A DNA stretch of 59,018 nucleotides from Mycobacterium kyorinense (GCF_001672775.1 NZ_LZKJ01000201.1:1-59018), one strand, 5' to 3'. Counted from the stretch's first letter, positions 8,080-15,903 are shown. Numbers and translations: made by a program. Notes: generated by a model from the sequence alone, not told the origin.

Positions 8080-9864
8080 TCAGTCACGGTCAGGTTGCGA
8101 CTCTTCCGGCGTCCAGGCCTGCGGCGGGGCCGGCTGACCGGGAAACAGAAAGTCGACGAACGTCGCGGCGGTCGGCTGTGGCTCGTGGTTGGCCAACCCT
8201 GGCCGCTCGTTGGCTTCGATGAAGACGTAGTCATCGCCGGTGACGTCGGGAACGACGAGGTCGATGCCCGTCACCGGAATGCCGATCGCCTCGGCCGCGG
8301 CGACGGCCACCCGACAAAGTTCCGGATGCACCTTTGCGGTGACGTCGTGGATGGTGCCGCCCTGATGCACGTTGGCGGTGCGGCGAACCCGGAGCCGAGT
8401 TCCTTCGGGCAGCACATCATCCAGCGTCCAGCCGGCATCGACGACCGTCGCCTCGGTGACCTCGTCGAGCGGGATGCTGGCCTCGCCGTCGCTGGCCTGA
8501 GAGCGTCGCCGGCTCTCGGCCTGGATCAAGTCCCGCACGTTGTGGTTGCCCGTGCCGATCACCTCTGCGGGCAGCCGCAGCGCGGCGGCCACCACTTTGC
8601 CGTCGATGACCACCAAGCGCAGGTCGTCGCCGGGCACTCGCTCCTCGATCAGCACTTCGGGATATTGTTCCCGCGCCCGGGTCAAGGCAGCGGCAAGCTC
8701 GTCGGGGCCGTCGTCGACGGTGATGCCGACCGTGATGCCTTTGCCCTGCTCTCCTCGGGTGGGTTTGACGACGACCTCGTTGACTTCGGTCAGGAAGGCG
8801 TAGTCGGCGTCGTCGAAGGTGGCCAAGCGGCCGCGCGGCACCGTGATGCCCGCCTGCGAGACGAGGCGACGGGTCAGCCGCTTGTCGTCGCAGCGGCACA
8901 TGGCCACCGCCGAGGTGAATTCGGACAAGGACTCGCGGGTGATCACGGTGCGGCCGCCGTGGGTAAGCCGCATCTCGCCGACCTCCGCGTCCAGGATCTC
9001 CACCCGGATGCCGCGGCGCAGCGCCTCGTCGGCGATGATCCGGGCATACGGGTTGAGGTCGTCGAGCGTCTCTGGCGACGGAGTGAACAGCGGCTCGTTG
9101 ATCGCGTTCTTGCGCTTGATCGCCATCACGGGGATGCGGCGAAAACCCAGTTTCTCGTAAAGGGCGATGGCCGCGGCGTTGTCGTGCGCGACGGACAGGT
9201 CCAGGTAGGCGCGGCCCTCGCTGCGGAAGCGCTCGGCCATCGCCTGAGTCAGCGCTGCGCCGACGCCGGGCAGCGCGGCAGCTGGATCCACCGCCAGGGC
9301 CCAGATACTGGATCCCCGCTCCGGATCAGAGAACAGCAGCTCGTGGTCGACTCCGGTTACGGTGCCCACCACCGCGCCGTCGTCGTCACGCACCGCAATC
9401 AAGTAAGTGACTGCGGGAGCGTGACGATGGTTGTTCCAGATCGCGTCGACCGGGGCGGGGACCATTCCGCAGCGCACATAAACCCGGTTCATCGCATCGG
9501 CGTCGGCGGATTTCTTCAGGGTGCGCACCGTCAGTCCGGTTGGCGGCGCAGGCATGTCGTCGGGATCAAAATCGTTGAAGCGCAGCCGATATGTGTGGCT
9601 GGGATCGATGAAGAACTCGCTCGGCGACGCGGCGACCACCACATGCGGCTCGCGCGGGTAGATGCAAATGTCGCGCCGGCCGGGCCCTTCCCATCGCAGC
9701 GCCTCGGTCAGCTTGTCCAAGTCAGCAAAGGTCTGACCGAATATGAGTCGGCCCCAACCCAATTCGAGCTCGACATTCTCGGCCATCTTGTCCATCAGGT
9801 GCGACGGCGCAGTGTCGTGCAAGCCGAGCGTGATCGCCTCGGGATGGTCGTCGGAGGCTCGCAT
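8080..9864 (-). CDS. ngg: N-acetylglutaminylglutamine (NAGGN) synthetase, GNAT + ATP-grasp fusion
   Basis: The 594-residue protein has a GNAT acetyltransferase domain at about 105-255 (AVDPAAALPGVGAALTQAM, then AHDNAAAIALYEKLGFRRI) and a cyanophycin-synthetase-like ATP-grasp domain at about 320-575 (VVKPTRGEQGKGITVG, NVHQGGTIHDVT, FIEANERPGL). This fusion is the signature of NAGGN synthetase, which makes an osmoprotective dipeptide from two glutamines. In known systems the asparagine-synthase-like amidotransferase asnO lies beside it; none is in this window. It ends a probable operon with the genes at 9909-12371 (gaps 44, 21 and 54 bases). Assignment is by domain order and motifs; the product is not proven. 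Confidence 0.75.
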   Translation of the reverse strand: MRASDDHPEAITLGLHDTAPSHLMDKMAENVELELGWGRLIFGQTFADLDKLTEALRWEGPGRRDICIYPREPHVVVAASPSEFFIDPSHTYRLRFNDFDPDDMPAPPTGLTVRTLKKSADADAMNRVYVRCGMVPAPVDAIWNNHRHAPAVTYLIAVRDDDGAVVGTVTGVDHELLFSDPERGSSIWALAVDPAAALPGVGAALTQAMAERFRSEGRAYLDLSVAHDNAAAIALYEKLGFRRIPVMAIKRKNAINEPLFTPSPETLDDLNPYARIIADEALRRGIRVEILDAEVGEMRLTHGGRTVITRESLSEFTSAVAMCRCDDKRLTRRLVSQAGITVPRGRLATFDDADYAFLTEVNEVVVKPTRGEQGKGITVGITVDDGPDELAAALTRAREQYPEVLIEERVPGDDLRLVVIDGKVVAAALRLPAEVIGTGNHNVRDLIQAESRRRSQASDGEASIPLDEVTEATVVDAGWTLDDVLPEGTRLRVRRTANVHQGGTIHDVTAKVHPELCRVAVAAAEAIGIPVTGIDLVVPDVTGDDYVFIEANERPGLANHEPQPTAATFVDFLFPGQPAPPQAWTPEESQPDRD

Positions 9865-9908
9865 GGTCGTACTGTTTACCCACTTCCCGGGTCGTCTACC
9901 ACGGCTGC

Positions 9909-11087
9909 TCAGAGCCCGAACTGGTCCTCGATGATGCCGAGCCAGATCTGCGCGGCATCGATGGCCACCTTTTCGCTGATGAAGGCGTGCTGAGTGCCCG
10001 TGTACATGTCGCGAAAGGCCCGTTCGAGGCGACTGCCCTCACGGATCGCAGTGGTGCCGGCGACCAAATGGGCCCACTCCGCACAGCTTCGGGCCGTATC
10101 GGTGGCGTAAACGGCGGCTACCCGCATGTCGGCTCGCAGGGCCGGCGACAGGTCTTGGCCGGAGGCAACCGAAGCCTCGGCGGTGGTGAACGCGTCGAGT
10201 ACCAACAGACGCGCGGCGCGCCACGCCGCGACGTGGTGGGCGAGGCCCTTCTGGAAGGTGGGGCGACTAGCCAACGACTGGCCCATGTCGCTCATCCGGT
10301 ATTTCGTCGCCGCCAATTCGGCGACATCGTCGAGCATGCTTTTGGCCACCCCGAGCGCCCACGACGCGTGACCGGCAGCCGTCACCGACATCAACCCCAT
10401 TCGCGTGGCCGGCGAGGAACCGCGGTACGGCTCGCGGCGAAACAGCGGAAAGGTCCGCCTGTGCGGCACGAACACGTCCTGCGTGCTGTAGTCATAGGAT
10501 CCAGTTCCCTTGAGCCCCTGCACATGCCAGCCATCGTTGAACGTGATGTCTTCGCGCGGAATGACAGCCACCTGCATGTCGGGTACGCCGTCGCTGACCC
10601 AGCGCATCTCACCGTTGTCCATCGGGAGAAAGCCCGCGGCAACATACTGCGAATGCCCAATGCCGGAGCCGAAATTCCACGATCCGGTTACCCGGTACCC
10701 GCCGTCGACGGCGACGCCCTGCCCGTTGGGAAAGAACTGACCGCCCATCGTGACCCGGTTGTCGTGAGCGGTGAAAACCTCGGCGAACCCGTCGTCGGGG
10801 AGATAGGCGGCGGCCGCGAACGTGGACGGCAGGTTGGCGATGCCTACCCAGCCGAACGAGCCGTCCTGCCAAGCCATTTCGATCCACGTCTCGATCATGT
10901 CGGCAAACGACGGTTCGACACCGCCGGCCGCGACAGGACCGAACGCCGACATCAGGCCGCTGGCCCACATCTCGTCGACGATCGGCGCGGTCAGGGTGCG
11001 GTTTCGCTCGGATTCGGCCGCCTCGGCACGAACGAGTTCGCACATCCCTTTGGCCAACGCCACGACCTGGCTTGCTGTCGTCGTCAT
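9909..11087 (-). CDS. Acyl-CoA-dehydrogenase-fold flavoprotein (group D monooxygenase / hydroxylase-like)
   Basis: The 392-residue protein has the acyl-CoA dehydrogenase fold but with features of flavin-dependent hydroxylases of the HsaA/type-2 group: a Trp-rich central part (ETWIEMAWQDGSFGWVGIANL), GSWNFGSGIGHSQYVAAGF, a GTGSYDYSTQDVFVPHRR segment, and a C-terminal helical domain ending MYTGTQHAFISEK. It may hydroxylate an aromatic or polycyclic substrate using reduced flavin from a partner reductase, which is not seen here. It sits 21 bases after the SRPBCC gene. A simple acyl-CoA dehydrogenase is the alternative; the lack of the usual 'GTSEIQR' tail argues against it. Confidence 0.7.
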   Translation of the reverse strand: MTTTASQVVALAKGMCELVRAEAAESERNRTLTAPIVDEMWASGLMSAFGPVAAGGVEPSFADMIETWIEMAWQDGSFGWVGIANLPSTFAAAAYLPDDGFAEVFTAHDNRVTMGGQFFPNGQGVAVDGGYRVTGSWNFGSGIGHSQYVAAGFLPMDNGEMRWVSDGVPDMQVAVIPREDITFNDGWHVQGLKGTGSYDYSTQDVFVPHRRTFPLFRREPYRGSSPATRMGLMSVTAAGHASWALGVAKSMLDDVAELAATKYRMSDMGQSLASRPTFQKGLAHHVAAWRAARLLVLDAFTTAEASVASGQDLSPALRADMRVAAVYATDTARSCAEWAHLVAGTTAIREGSRLERAFRDMYTGTQHAFISEKVAIDAAQIWLGIIEDQFGL

Positions 11088-11108
11088 GACTGTTCTACCG
11101 ATAACCGG

Positions 11109-11543
11109 TTACGTTTCCAGCGCTTTGGCGCAGCCCGCGAGAATTGCCGAGAAGCTTGAGTGCAGCAGCCGACGGCTGACCGGCTCCAGCAACTTGCCGC
11201 CCACGTAAGCCGGATGGCTGTAGCGGGTCAGCCAGACGACCTTGGTGCCGCCGCCCTCCGGAGTGAACGTCAGTGTGCCGCCCTCGTGATCGAACGGCGG
11301 GACGGAGCGGAGGATGAGATATGAGTAGGTGCGCGGCCGGTCATAAGCGGTGATCTCTTCGCGAAACCAGGTGCCCACCCCGATCACCCGTCGTACCGCG
11401 CCCTCGGCCGGTCCCGACAGGCCTTTCTCCCACCGCGCCTTAAGGACTGGCGGGGCGGCGGTCAAGCTGGCCGGGTCGGCCAGCCAGTCGAAGACCCGTT
11501 CCGGAGGCGCCGCGATCGTGCGCTCGATTCGTAGTTCGACCAT
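11109..11543 (-). CDS. SRPBCC / polyketide cyclase-like lipid-binding protein
   Basis: This 144-residue protein begins VELRIERTIAAPPERVFDWLADPASL, the typical first strand and helix of START/SRPBCC (Bet v1-like) proteins that hold hydrophobic ligands in a deep cavity. Residues near 70-100 (YSYLILRSVPPFDHEGGTL, KVVWLTRYS) are the antiparallel sheet, and the C-terminus forms the long closing helix. It lies between an SDR and a flavoprotein in the same direction, so it may present or process the same small hydrophobic substrate. No specific substrate can be assigned. Confidence 0.75.
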   Translation of the reverse strand: MVELRIERTIAAPPERVFDWLADPASLTAAPPVLKARWEKGLSGPAEGAVRRVIGVGTWFREEITAYDRPRTYSYLILRSVPPFDHEGGTLTFTPEGGGTKVVWLTRYSHPAYVGGKLLEPVSRRLLHSSFSAILAGCAKALET

Positions 11544-11597
11544 GAGTACTCCTGCCTGACGGCGTTGCCCACGTCATGGTAGACGCCCGCTTTGCGG

Positions 11598-12371
11598 CTA
11601 ACCGGCGTCGGGAAACGCTGCGGCTCCGGCGGGCGCACCCCTGGCCACCACAACCGGCATCGATGTCGACGCGTCGGCGCACAGGATCGTGTGCACGACG
11701 TTGATGAGGTCTTCGACGGGCATCAACTTGCCGGGCATGCAACCGCGCGACAACCAAAGCGGGACGGCCTGCGTCGCGAGCTCAGCGTCCCAGCCGATGT
11801 TCATTCCCGTTTGCGCGTCGCCCTCGCCGCCCGCGCACTCGCCGACGATCAACGTGGTGAAGCCGATGTCGGGGTGTTCGGCGCGCCAGGCGTCGACGAG
11901 TCGTTCGAGCGCCGCCTTGCTGACGCCATACGCGCCAAGGCCCGGCCAAGGCGGGCCGAAAGTGCCTGCGTCGGAGGACAGATAGACCGCTTTGCCTGCG
12001 GAGGCCGTCAAGTGTGGCACCGCAGCCGCGGTCGCCAGCGCGGCGCCGATGACATTGGTGTCGAAGACTCGCCGCCAGGTTTCGGCATCGGTGTCGACCA
12101 TGCGCACGAGCGGCCCCACCGCCGGGGTATAGACAAGGCTGTCGATGCCGCCCAATGCGTCGGCGGCACCATTGATGGCCGAACGGCAGGACGCCTCGTC
12201 GGCGACATCGCATTCAATGGCGATCGCGTCCGACCCGGCGTCCTTCGCAGCAGCCTCCAGACGCTCACGACGCCGGGCGAGCAACGCGACATGGTTGCCG
12301 CGTTGCGCCAGGCCGACACCAATGCAGCGCCCGAGCCCGCTCGATGCGCCGATCACCACTGTCCTTGACAT
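11598..12371 (-). CDS. Short-chain dehydrogenase/reductase (SDR)
   Basis: From the ATG at 12371 the product is 257 residues. It starts MSRTVVIGASSGLGRCIG with the SDR cofactor motif (GxxxGxG), has an acidic residue after strand 3 (IECDVAD), and the catalytic Ser plus YGVSK (YLSSDAGTF ... GAYGVSKAAL). The arginines in ARRRERL suggest NADP preference. A longer in-frame start 36 bases upstream exists, but the SDR fold begins directly at 12371. The usual NNAG motif is replaced by YTPAVG, as in some atypical SDRs. It is the first gene of a probable four-gene operon ending with the NAGGN synthetase. Confidence 0.8.
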   Translation of the reverse strand: MSRTVVIGASSGLGRCIGVGLAQRGNHVALLARRRERLEAAAKDAGSDAIAIECDVADEASCRSAINGAADALGGIDSLVYTPAVGPLVRMVDTDAETWRRVFDTNVIGAALATAAAVPHLTASAGKAVYLSSDAGTFGPPWPGLGAYGVSKAALERLVDAWRAEHPDIGFTTLIVGECAGGEGDAQTGMNIGWDAELATQAVPLWLSRGCMPGKLMPVEDLINVVHTILCADASTSMPVVVARGAPAGAAAFPDAG

Positions 12372-12482
12372 ATTCGCCCTTTCTTGTAACGACCCTGATG
12401 CAGGCACAGCGTATCTGCCACCGGTCGTGAAGAACCCGGTATTGCGTTGGGCGGAATAGGGCAGCCCAGTACCGTGGGGCGC

Positions 12483-12569
12483 ATGAAATATCTGGACGTC
12501 GACGGAATCGGCCGGGTCAGTCGGATCGGGTTTCTCACGGGCACAGTCTGCGAAAAACTCGGGCGCTGA
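12483..12569 (+). pseudogene. Aldo/keto reductase remnant: both ends kept, middle deleted
   Basis: This 28-codon reading frame encodes MKYLDVDGIGRVSRIG followed directly by FLTGTVCEKLGR and a stop. The first block is the N-terminus I recall for mycobacterial aldo/keto reductases of the Rv2298 type (MKYLDVDGIGQVSRIG). The second resembles that protein's C-terminus (RFLTDMVREKVSRR). About 280 intervening codons, including the whole active site, are gone and the reading frame has been kept across the join. It therefore looks like a deletion scar rather than a real small gene. It lies just before the DUF2237 gene. Confidence 0.7.
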
Positions 12570-12575
12570 GAATCA

Positions 12576-12962
12576 ATGCCCGATCGCAACGTGCTGGGCG
12601 GCCCGTTGGAACAGTGCGGCACCGATCCTGTGACCGGCTTCTACCGTGACGGCTGTTGTTCGACTGGCGCCGAGGACATCGGCATCCACACCATCTGCGC
12701 GGTCGTGACCGCCGAGTTCCTCAAGCATCAGCGCTCCATCGGCAATGACCTGCTGACGCCACGACCTGAGTACCGCTTCCCCGGGCTCCTCGCCGGCGAC
12801 CGCTGGTGCGTCACCGCGCTGAACTGGCTTCGGGCTCACCAGGACGGCTACGCGGCCCCGGTGGTGCTCGCCGCTACCCATGAACGCACCCTGGACGTGG
12901 TCCCGTTAGAGGTGCTCCGCGAGTATGCCGTGGATGTGCCCGACGACCTGGGTGACTTGTAA
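12576..12962 (+). CDS. DUF2237 family protein
   Basis: The 128-residue protein has the conserved pattern of the DUF2237 family: RNVLGGPLEQCG near the N-terminus, GFYRDGCCSTGAEDIGIHTICAVVT, FLKHQRSIGNDLLTPRPEYRFPGL, and GDRWCVTALNWL. Cysteines and histidines in the GCC and HTIC region could bind metal. The family is widespread and of unknown function. The start follows the stop of the aldo/keto reductase scar by six bases with only a weak ribosome-binding site. The two were probably one transcription unit before the deletion, and translation may now depend on the scar frame. Confidence 0.8.
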   Translation: MPDRNVLGGPLEQCGTDPVTGFYRDGCCSTGAEDIGIHTICAVVTAEFLKHQRSIGNDLLTPRPEYRFPGLLAGDRWCVTALNWLRAHQDGYAAPVVLAATHERTLDVVPLEVLREYAVDVPDDLGDL

Positions 12963-12983
12963 GGCTCTACAGATGCTCAGCGG

Positions 12984-13187
12984 TTAGCGTTTCGGCTCGC
13001 AGGCGAGGCCGTCGCCATCACGATCAAGCTTCGACGAATAGGCCTCGTCGCCCTCCGGGATGTTGTATCGGCCATCGTTATGCGCTTCGGTGCAGTTCTT
13101 GTACGGCGGACCTGCGTTGGCTGCTGGTGCGATACCAATGGCAGCGGCCGCGACAACGCCTGCGGCGGCTAACAATGCGCGAATCAT
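12984..13187 (-). CDS. Small secreted Excalibur calcium-binding-domain protein
   Basis: From the ATG at 13187 the 67-residue product has a signal peptide (MIRALLAAAGVVAAAAIG..., cleavage after ANA) and a mature Excalibur domain: YKNCTEAHNDGRYNIPEGD, then the calcium-loop signature DRDGDGLACEP. These domains bind calcium and contain two conserved cysteines. GGAAG lies before the ATG, and a promoter with TAATCT sits upstream. An in-frame extension to 13349 exists, but the signal peptide fixes the start at 13187. Confidence 0.8.
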   Translation of the reverse strand: MIRALLAAAGVVAAAAIGIAPAANAGPPYKNCTEAHNDGRYNIPEGDEAYSSKLDRDGDGLACEPKR

Positions 13188-13224
13188 GCTGACTTCCGTT
13201 TCATTCCCGGTGGTGACGCGCGCA

Positions 13225-13253
13225 AGATTAGCTGACCCAAGTCTGTCGGCCAA
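13225..13253 (-). promoter_or_regulatory. Candidate promoter of the Excalibur gene
   Basis: On the minus strand TTGGCC (13253-13248) and TAATCT (13230-13225) are separated by 17 bases, a fair match to SigA -35/-10 elements. Transcription would start near 13218, leaving a leader of about 30 bases. Confidence 0.4.
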
Positions 13254-13352
13254 AAGACGGTGTGACGATGCGCTTTGCCGTTGGAGGTCAGCCCACGGCC
13301 CAGATCGAGCAACACGGCCGGCCCACCTCACCCGGGCAACTATGGTCATTTT

Positions 13353-14477
13353 GTGAGGCGTCGAACGGTGTTGAAGCTGCCGCTGCTGATGGCAGCAGGC
13401 CCGACGCTGACCCAGATGCCGCGCGCCGTCGCAGAGGCAACTCCGTGGTCACCGGACCGAGCCAACCGCTGGTATCAGGCACAGGGCTGGCGCGTCGGCG
13501 TCAACTACATCACCTCCAACGCGATCAACCAACTCGAGATGTTTCAGGCCGACACTTTCGACCCGCGGCGCATCGAAGCCGAGCTGGGTTGGGCTCAGGC
13601 GCACGGGCTCAACACGGTCCGGGTCTTTTTGCATGATCAGCTCTGGGCCCAGGACGCCCGAGGCTTCCAACGACGTCTGGCGCAGTTTGTAGGCATCGCG
13701 GCGCGTCGACGCATCAAGCCTCTCTTTGTCTTCTTCGACTCCTGTTGGGATCCGTTCCCCAAACCGGGTCGCCAGCGCGCGCCACGTCCGGGCGTGCACA
13801 ACTCCGGTTGGGTGCAAAGCCCGGGCGCTGAGCACCTCGATGACCTCGACTATCGCCGGACGCTGCGCGACTACGTCACCGGAGTGCTGACCCAGTTCCG
13901 AACCGACGATCGTGTTCTGGGTTGGGACCTGTGGAATGAGCCCGACAATCCCGCGCGGGTGTATCGCAAGGTCGAACGGAAAGACAAGCAGGAGCGAGTC
14001 GCCGATCTGCTTTCCCTGGCGTTCGGATGGGCACGATCGGTTGATCCAAGCCAGCCGCTAACCAGCGGCGTGTGGGACGGTGAGTGGGGAGATCCGCAGC
14101 GCCGCAGCGAAATCGTCAACATCCAACTGGACAACTCCGACGTGGTCACCTTCCACTGCTACGACAAGCCGGCGGGCTTTGAGGCCCGGATCGCCGAACT
14201 GTCGCCGCTGGGCCGGCCGATCCTTTGCACCGAGTACCTGGCTCGGTCACTTGGCAGCACCGTCGAGGGCGTCTTGCCAATTGCGAAGCGCTACAACGTC
14301 GGTGCACTCAATTGGGGTTTGTTCGCCGGCAAGACCCAGACGTACTACCCATGGGACTCCTGGGACCACCCATACAAGACAGTTCCGAAGGTCTGGTTTC
14401 ACGACCTGGTCCAACCTGATGCACGGCCCTTCCGGGACAGCGAAATCCAAACCATCAACAAACTGAGCAACCTGTAA
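13353..14477 (+). CDS. Tat-exported glycoside hydrolase (GH5/cellulase-like TIM barrel)
   Basis: From the GTG at 13353 the 374-residue product begins VRRRTVLKLPLLMAAG, a twin-arginine signal. The mature domain is a clan GH-A type barrel: GWDLWNEPDNP carries the acid/base glutamate after strand 4, and ILCTEYLAR the nucleophile glutamate after strand 7. Aromatic residues (VHNSGWVQSP, YYPWDSWDHP) would line a sugar-binding cleft. Databases usually call such proteins '1,4-beta-xylanase' or 'cellulase family'; the true glycan is unknown and could be mycobacterial envelope polysaccharide. A longer in-frame start at 13275 would bury the Tat motif and is rejected. Confidence 0.8.
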   Translation: MRRRTVLKLPLLMAAGPTLTQMPRAVAEATPWSPDRANRWYQAQGWRVGVNYITSNAINQLEMFQADTFDPRRIEAELGWAQAHGLNTVRVFLHDQLWAQDARGFQRRLAQFVGIAARRRIKPLFVFFDSCWDPFPKPGRQRAPRPGVHNSGWVQSPGAEHLDDLDYRRTLRDYVTGVLTQFRTDDRVLGWDLWNEPDNPARVYRKVERKDKQERVADLLSLAFGWARSVDPSQPLTSGVWDGEWGDPQRRSEIVNIQLDNSDVVTFHCYDKPAGFEARIAELSPLGRPILCTEYLARSLGSTVEGVLPIAKRYNVGALNWGLFAGKTQTYYPWDSWDHPYKTVPKVWFHDLVQPDARPFRDSEIQTINKLSNL

Positions 14478-14523
14478 CGCGGCGAACTCCACGGTTCGCA
14501 GCTTGGGTCGAGCGCAGAACCGC

Positions 14524-14529
14524 TAAACT
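14524..14529 (+). promoter_or_regulatory. Candidate -10 element for the 14603 gene
   Basis: TAAACT fits TANNNT about 74 bases before the start codon. A possible TTGGGT -35 lies only 15 bases upstream, so the match is weak. Confidence 0.3.
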
Positions 14530-14602
14530 GGCGGCGTCAATACCGCACGGCTGACGGCTTGAGCGAATGACCTCGCTAACTAGGCGAAGCTATGGAGAGA
14601 AC

Positions 14603-14854
14603 ATGAAACGTCGCGTATTCAGCGCCATGCCCGTGGCCACTTTTGCCATCGCGGGCGCGGTGATGCTCACGGCACCGCTTGCCCATGCGCAAACGGATAT
14701 CGAAAGTAACTGCCGGGGTTCCGGCGGCGACTATACGTCGCAGGAGGTACAACCCCATTGGGGCGCCGCCCCCACTCTCATCGAGACGTGTTGCACCGGG
14801 AAGCAATGCACCACATACCGCGACGGCGTGCAAGGTCCCACGTACGGGGGTTAG
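14603..14854 (+). CDS. Small secreted Cys-containing protein
   Basis: The 83-residue product starts at an ATG preceded by GGAGAG and has a clear signal peptide (MKRRVFSAMPVATFAIAG..., cleavage after AHA). The mature 50-odd residues begin QTDIESNC and hold four cysteines (NC, CC, QC), enough for two disulfides, with a Gly/Tyr-rich tail. Such tiny exported proteins are common and mostly uncharacterised in mycobacteria. I do not recognise a family. The 160 bases after it up to the vapC end hold nothing I can name. Confidence 0.65.
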   Translation: MKRRVFSAMPVATFAIAGAVMLTAPLAHAQTDIESNCRGSGGDYTSQEVQPHWGAAPTLIETCCTGKQCTTYRDGVQGPTYGG

Positions 14855-15014
14855 ACGGCAAGGCGGAAACGCCGACGTCCCATCGATCGCATCAGGTACG
14901 CACTTAAGTGATGCTATCGGCGGCTTGATGGCCTCAGTTAGCGCTGGCACAGCTCACGACAGAACTTCGCGTTTGTCGCCGCGCGCCAGCCCGCCGCAGC
15001 TTCCATCGGGCTAC

Positions 15015-15425
15015 TCAGTGGGGTGCGCCGGGTGACACCGTCGCGAGCCCAACGTCGCGGCATCCGTTCAACAAACGGTGGTCATATGTGACGAAAGCGG
15101 TTAGTTCCCGCTTGATCTGAGCGGCAGCCGCGAGATGAATTGCGTCGAGCGAACGCAAGGTGGCCGGGCCGATAGTTTCTGCCAGAGCGATCACGGGTTC
15201 GGTGAGCGGGAGAATATCGAGGCCATCGAGTAGGTAACGTGCACGCTCGGCTTGGCCCGGTTCCCCATATCGGGCAACGACTCTCATCAACTCGACCCGG
15301 CCGATCGAACTCGTCGCCGCATACTCCCCCTGGCCGCTTTGCGCGGATAGCCATATCTGCAATTCGGACGTCTCAGGCTCTGCGACAAGCAGCTTGGTCA
15401 GCGCCGAGGTGTCCAGATAGATCAC
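15015..15425 (-). CDS. vapC: VapC toxin, PIN-domain ribonuclease (VapC47-like)
   Basis: The 136-residue protein starts MIYLDTSALTKLL and keeps the PIN acidic residues: D5, E45 (GRVELMRV), D94 (RSLDAIHLAAA) and D115 (TYDHRLL), which bind Mg2+ for RNA cleavage. The sequence is very close to my memory of M. tuberculosis VapC47 (Rv3408). It overlaps vapB by four bases, the usual coupled arrangement in which antitoxin is translated first. All catalytic residues are present, so the toxin is probably active. Confidence 0.9.
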   Translation of the reverse strand: MIYLDTSALTKLLVAEPETSELQIWLSAQSGQGEYAATSSIGRVELMRVVARYGEPGQAERARYLLDGLDILPLTEPVIALAETIGPATLRSLDAIHLAAAAQIKRELTAFVTYDHRLLNGCRDVGLATVSPGAPH

Positions 15426-15700
15426 TGCTCCTCGCGCATCTCGTGGAGGACATCGGACAGATTGTGCTTGGGGTCTCGCCCCGGTGCGGCGGCGACATCG
15501 AGAAGGTTCTGTGGACGACGGGCCGGAATCAGAGCGCCTGACTCAATCAGAGCCGCACGAGACCGTTCGGCGGCCCGCACGGGGACAAGCCGCGCCACCA
15601 ACCGGCCGTTATTGGTGACGCCGAGTTCCTCGCCGGCCTCAACCCGGGCGAGGTATCGCGACGCGTGCTGTCGCAGTTCTCGGACCCCGATCGCATCCAT
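15422..15700 (-). CDS. vapB: VapB antitoxin, Phd/YefM type (VapB47-like)
   Basis: The 92-residue protein begins MDAIGVRELRQHASRYLARVEAGEEL, a Phd/YefM-type DNA-binding and dimerisation domain. The C-terminal half (LIPARRPQNLLDV ... LSDVLHEMREEQ) would wrap around and inhibit the toxin. The ATG at 15700 is preceded by AAGGTC; an upstream in-frame start at 15718 lies inside the operator and is unlikely. It is expected to repress its own operon through the palindrome at 15710-15728. Confidence 0.9.
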   Translation of the reverse strand: MDAIGVRELRQHASRYLARVEAGEELGVTNNGRLVARLVPVRAAERSRAALIESGALIPARRPQNLLDVAAAPGRDPKHNLSDVLHEMREEQ

Positions 15701-15709
15701 GACCTTACG

Positions 15710-15728
15710 GTAGCACATATTGTGCTAC
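15710..15728. promoter_or_regulatory. vapBC operator palindrome
   Basis: GTAGCACA and TGTGCTAC form perfect 8-base arms around a 3-base spacer, ten bases upstream of the vapB start codon. Position and symmetry fit an autoregulatory VapB site covering the promoter. Confidence 0.65.
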
Positions 15729-15762
15729 CTGCTCCGGACATCGGGTTTTCGCGCCAGGACGC

Positions 15763-15776
15763 TGTTACACGTAACA
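15763..15776. promoter_or_regulatory. Palindrome before the mazE remnant
   Basis: TGTTAC and GTAACA are perfect 6-base arms around AC, eight bases before the ATG of the mazE-like fragment. It may be the surviving operator of the decayed mazEF unit. Confidence 0.45.
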
Positions 15777-15784
15777 ATTGCCAT

Positions 15785-15901
15785 ATGGCACCTGCCCGCG
15801 AAGCGCACCGCCAATCGACTCTTGTCGCCGCCAGCGAACAGGACCTCGATGATCAAGCCTTCATCGACGCGGTCTCGGCCGACTGGGACGACGCCACCTA
15901 A
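15785..15901 (+). pseudogene. N-terminally truncated MazE-like (DUF3018) antitoxin
   Basis: The 38-codon frame encodes a peptide ending AHRQSTLVAASEQDLDDQAF followed by a DAVSADWDD-type tail. This matches the C-terminal half of the actinobacterial 'antitoxin MazE family' (AHRQS.AVAAS....DDQAFIDAVS..WD pattern, from memory). The first 35 or so residues with the DNA-binding part are missing, and nothing in the preceding 80 bases encodes them. It stops two bases before the mazF-like remnant, as in intact operons. It could still be translated as a toxin-neutralising tail, but with the toxin broken it has no obvious job. Confidence 0.55.
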
Positions 15902-15903
15902 CC

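Noticed and set aside
7498..9993. An 831-codon plus-strand open frame
   Set aside because: It runs antisense to the lipoprotein and NAGGN synthetase genes, which have clear motifs. The frame is open only because of the high-GC third-position bias of the minus-strand genes.
11102..11111. TAACCGGTTA palindrome resembling the AAC-NN-GTT core of KstR sites
   Set aside because: It includes the SRPBCC stop codon, lies inside a probable operon and lacks the outer bases of the KstR consensus.
12567..12577. TGAGAATCAAT, identical to the left half of the 56793 operator
   Set aside because: It overlaps the stop of the aldo/keto reductase scar, has no right half and is far from the catabolic island; likely coincidence.
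14855..15014. Possible small RNA or gene in the 160-base gap before vapC
   Set aside because: Only a short GGCG-GAAA-CGCC stem without a T-run and no coding frame with a ribosome-binding site were visible.
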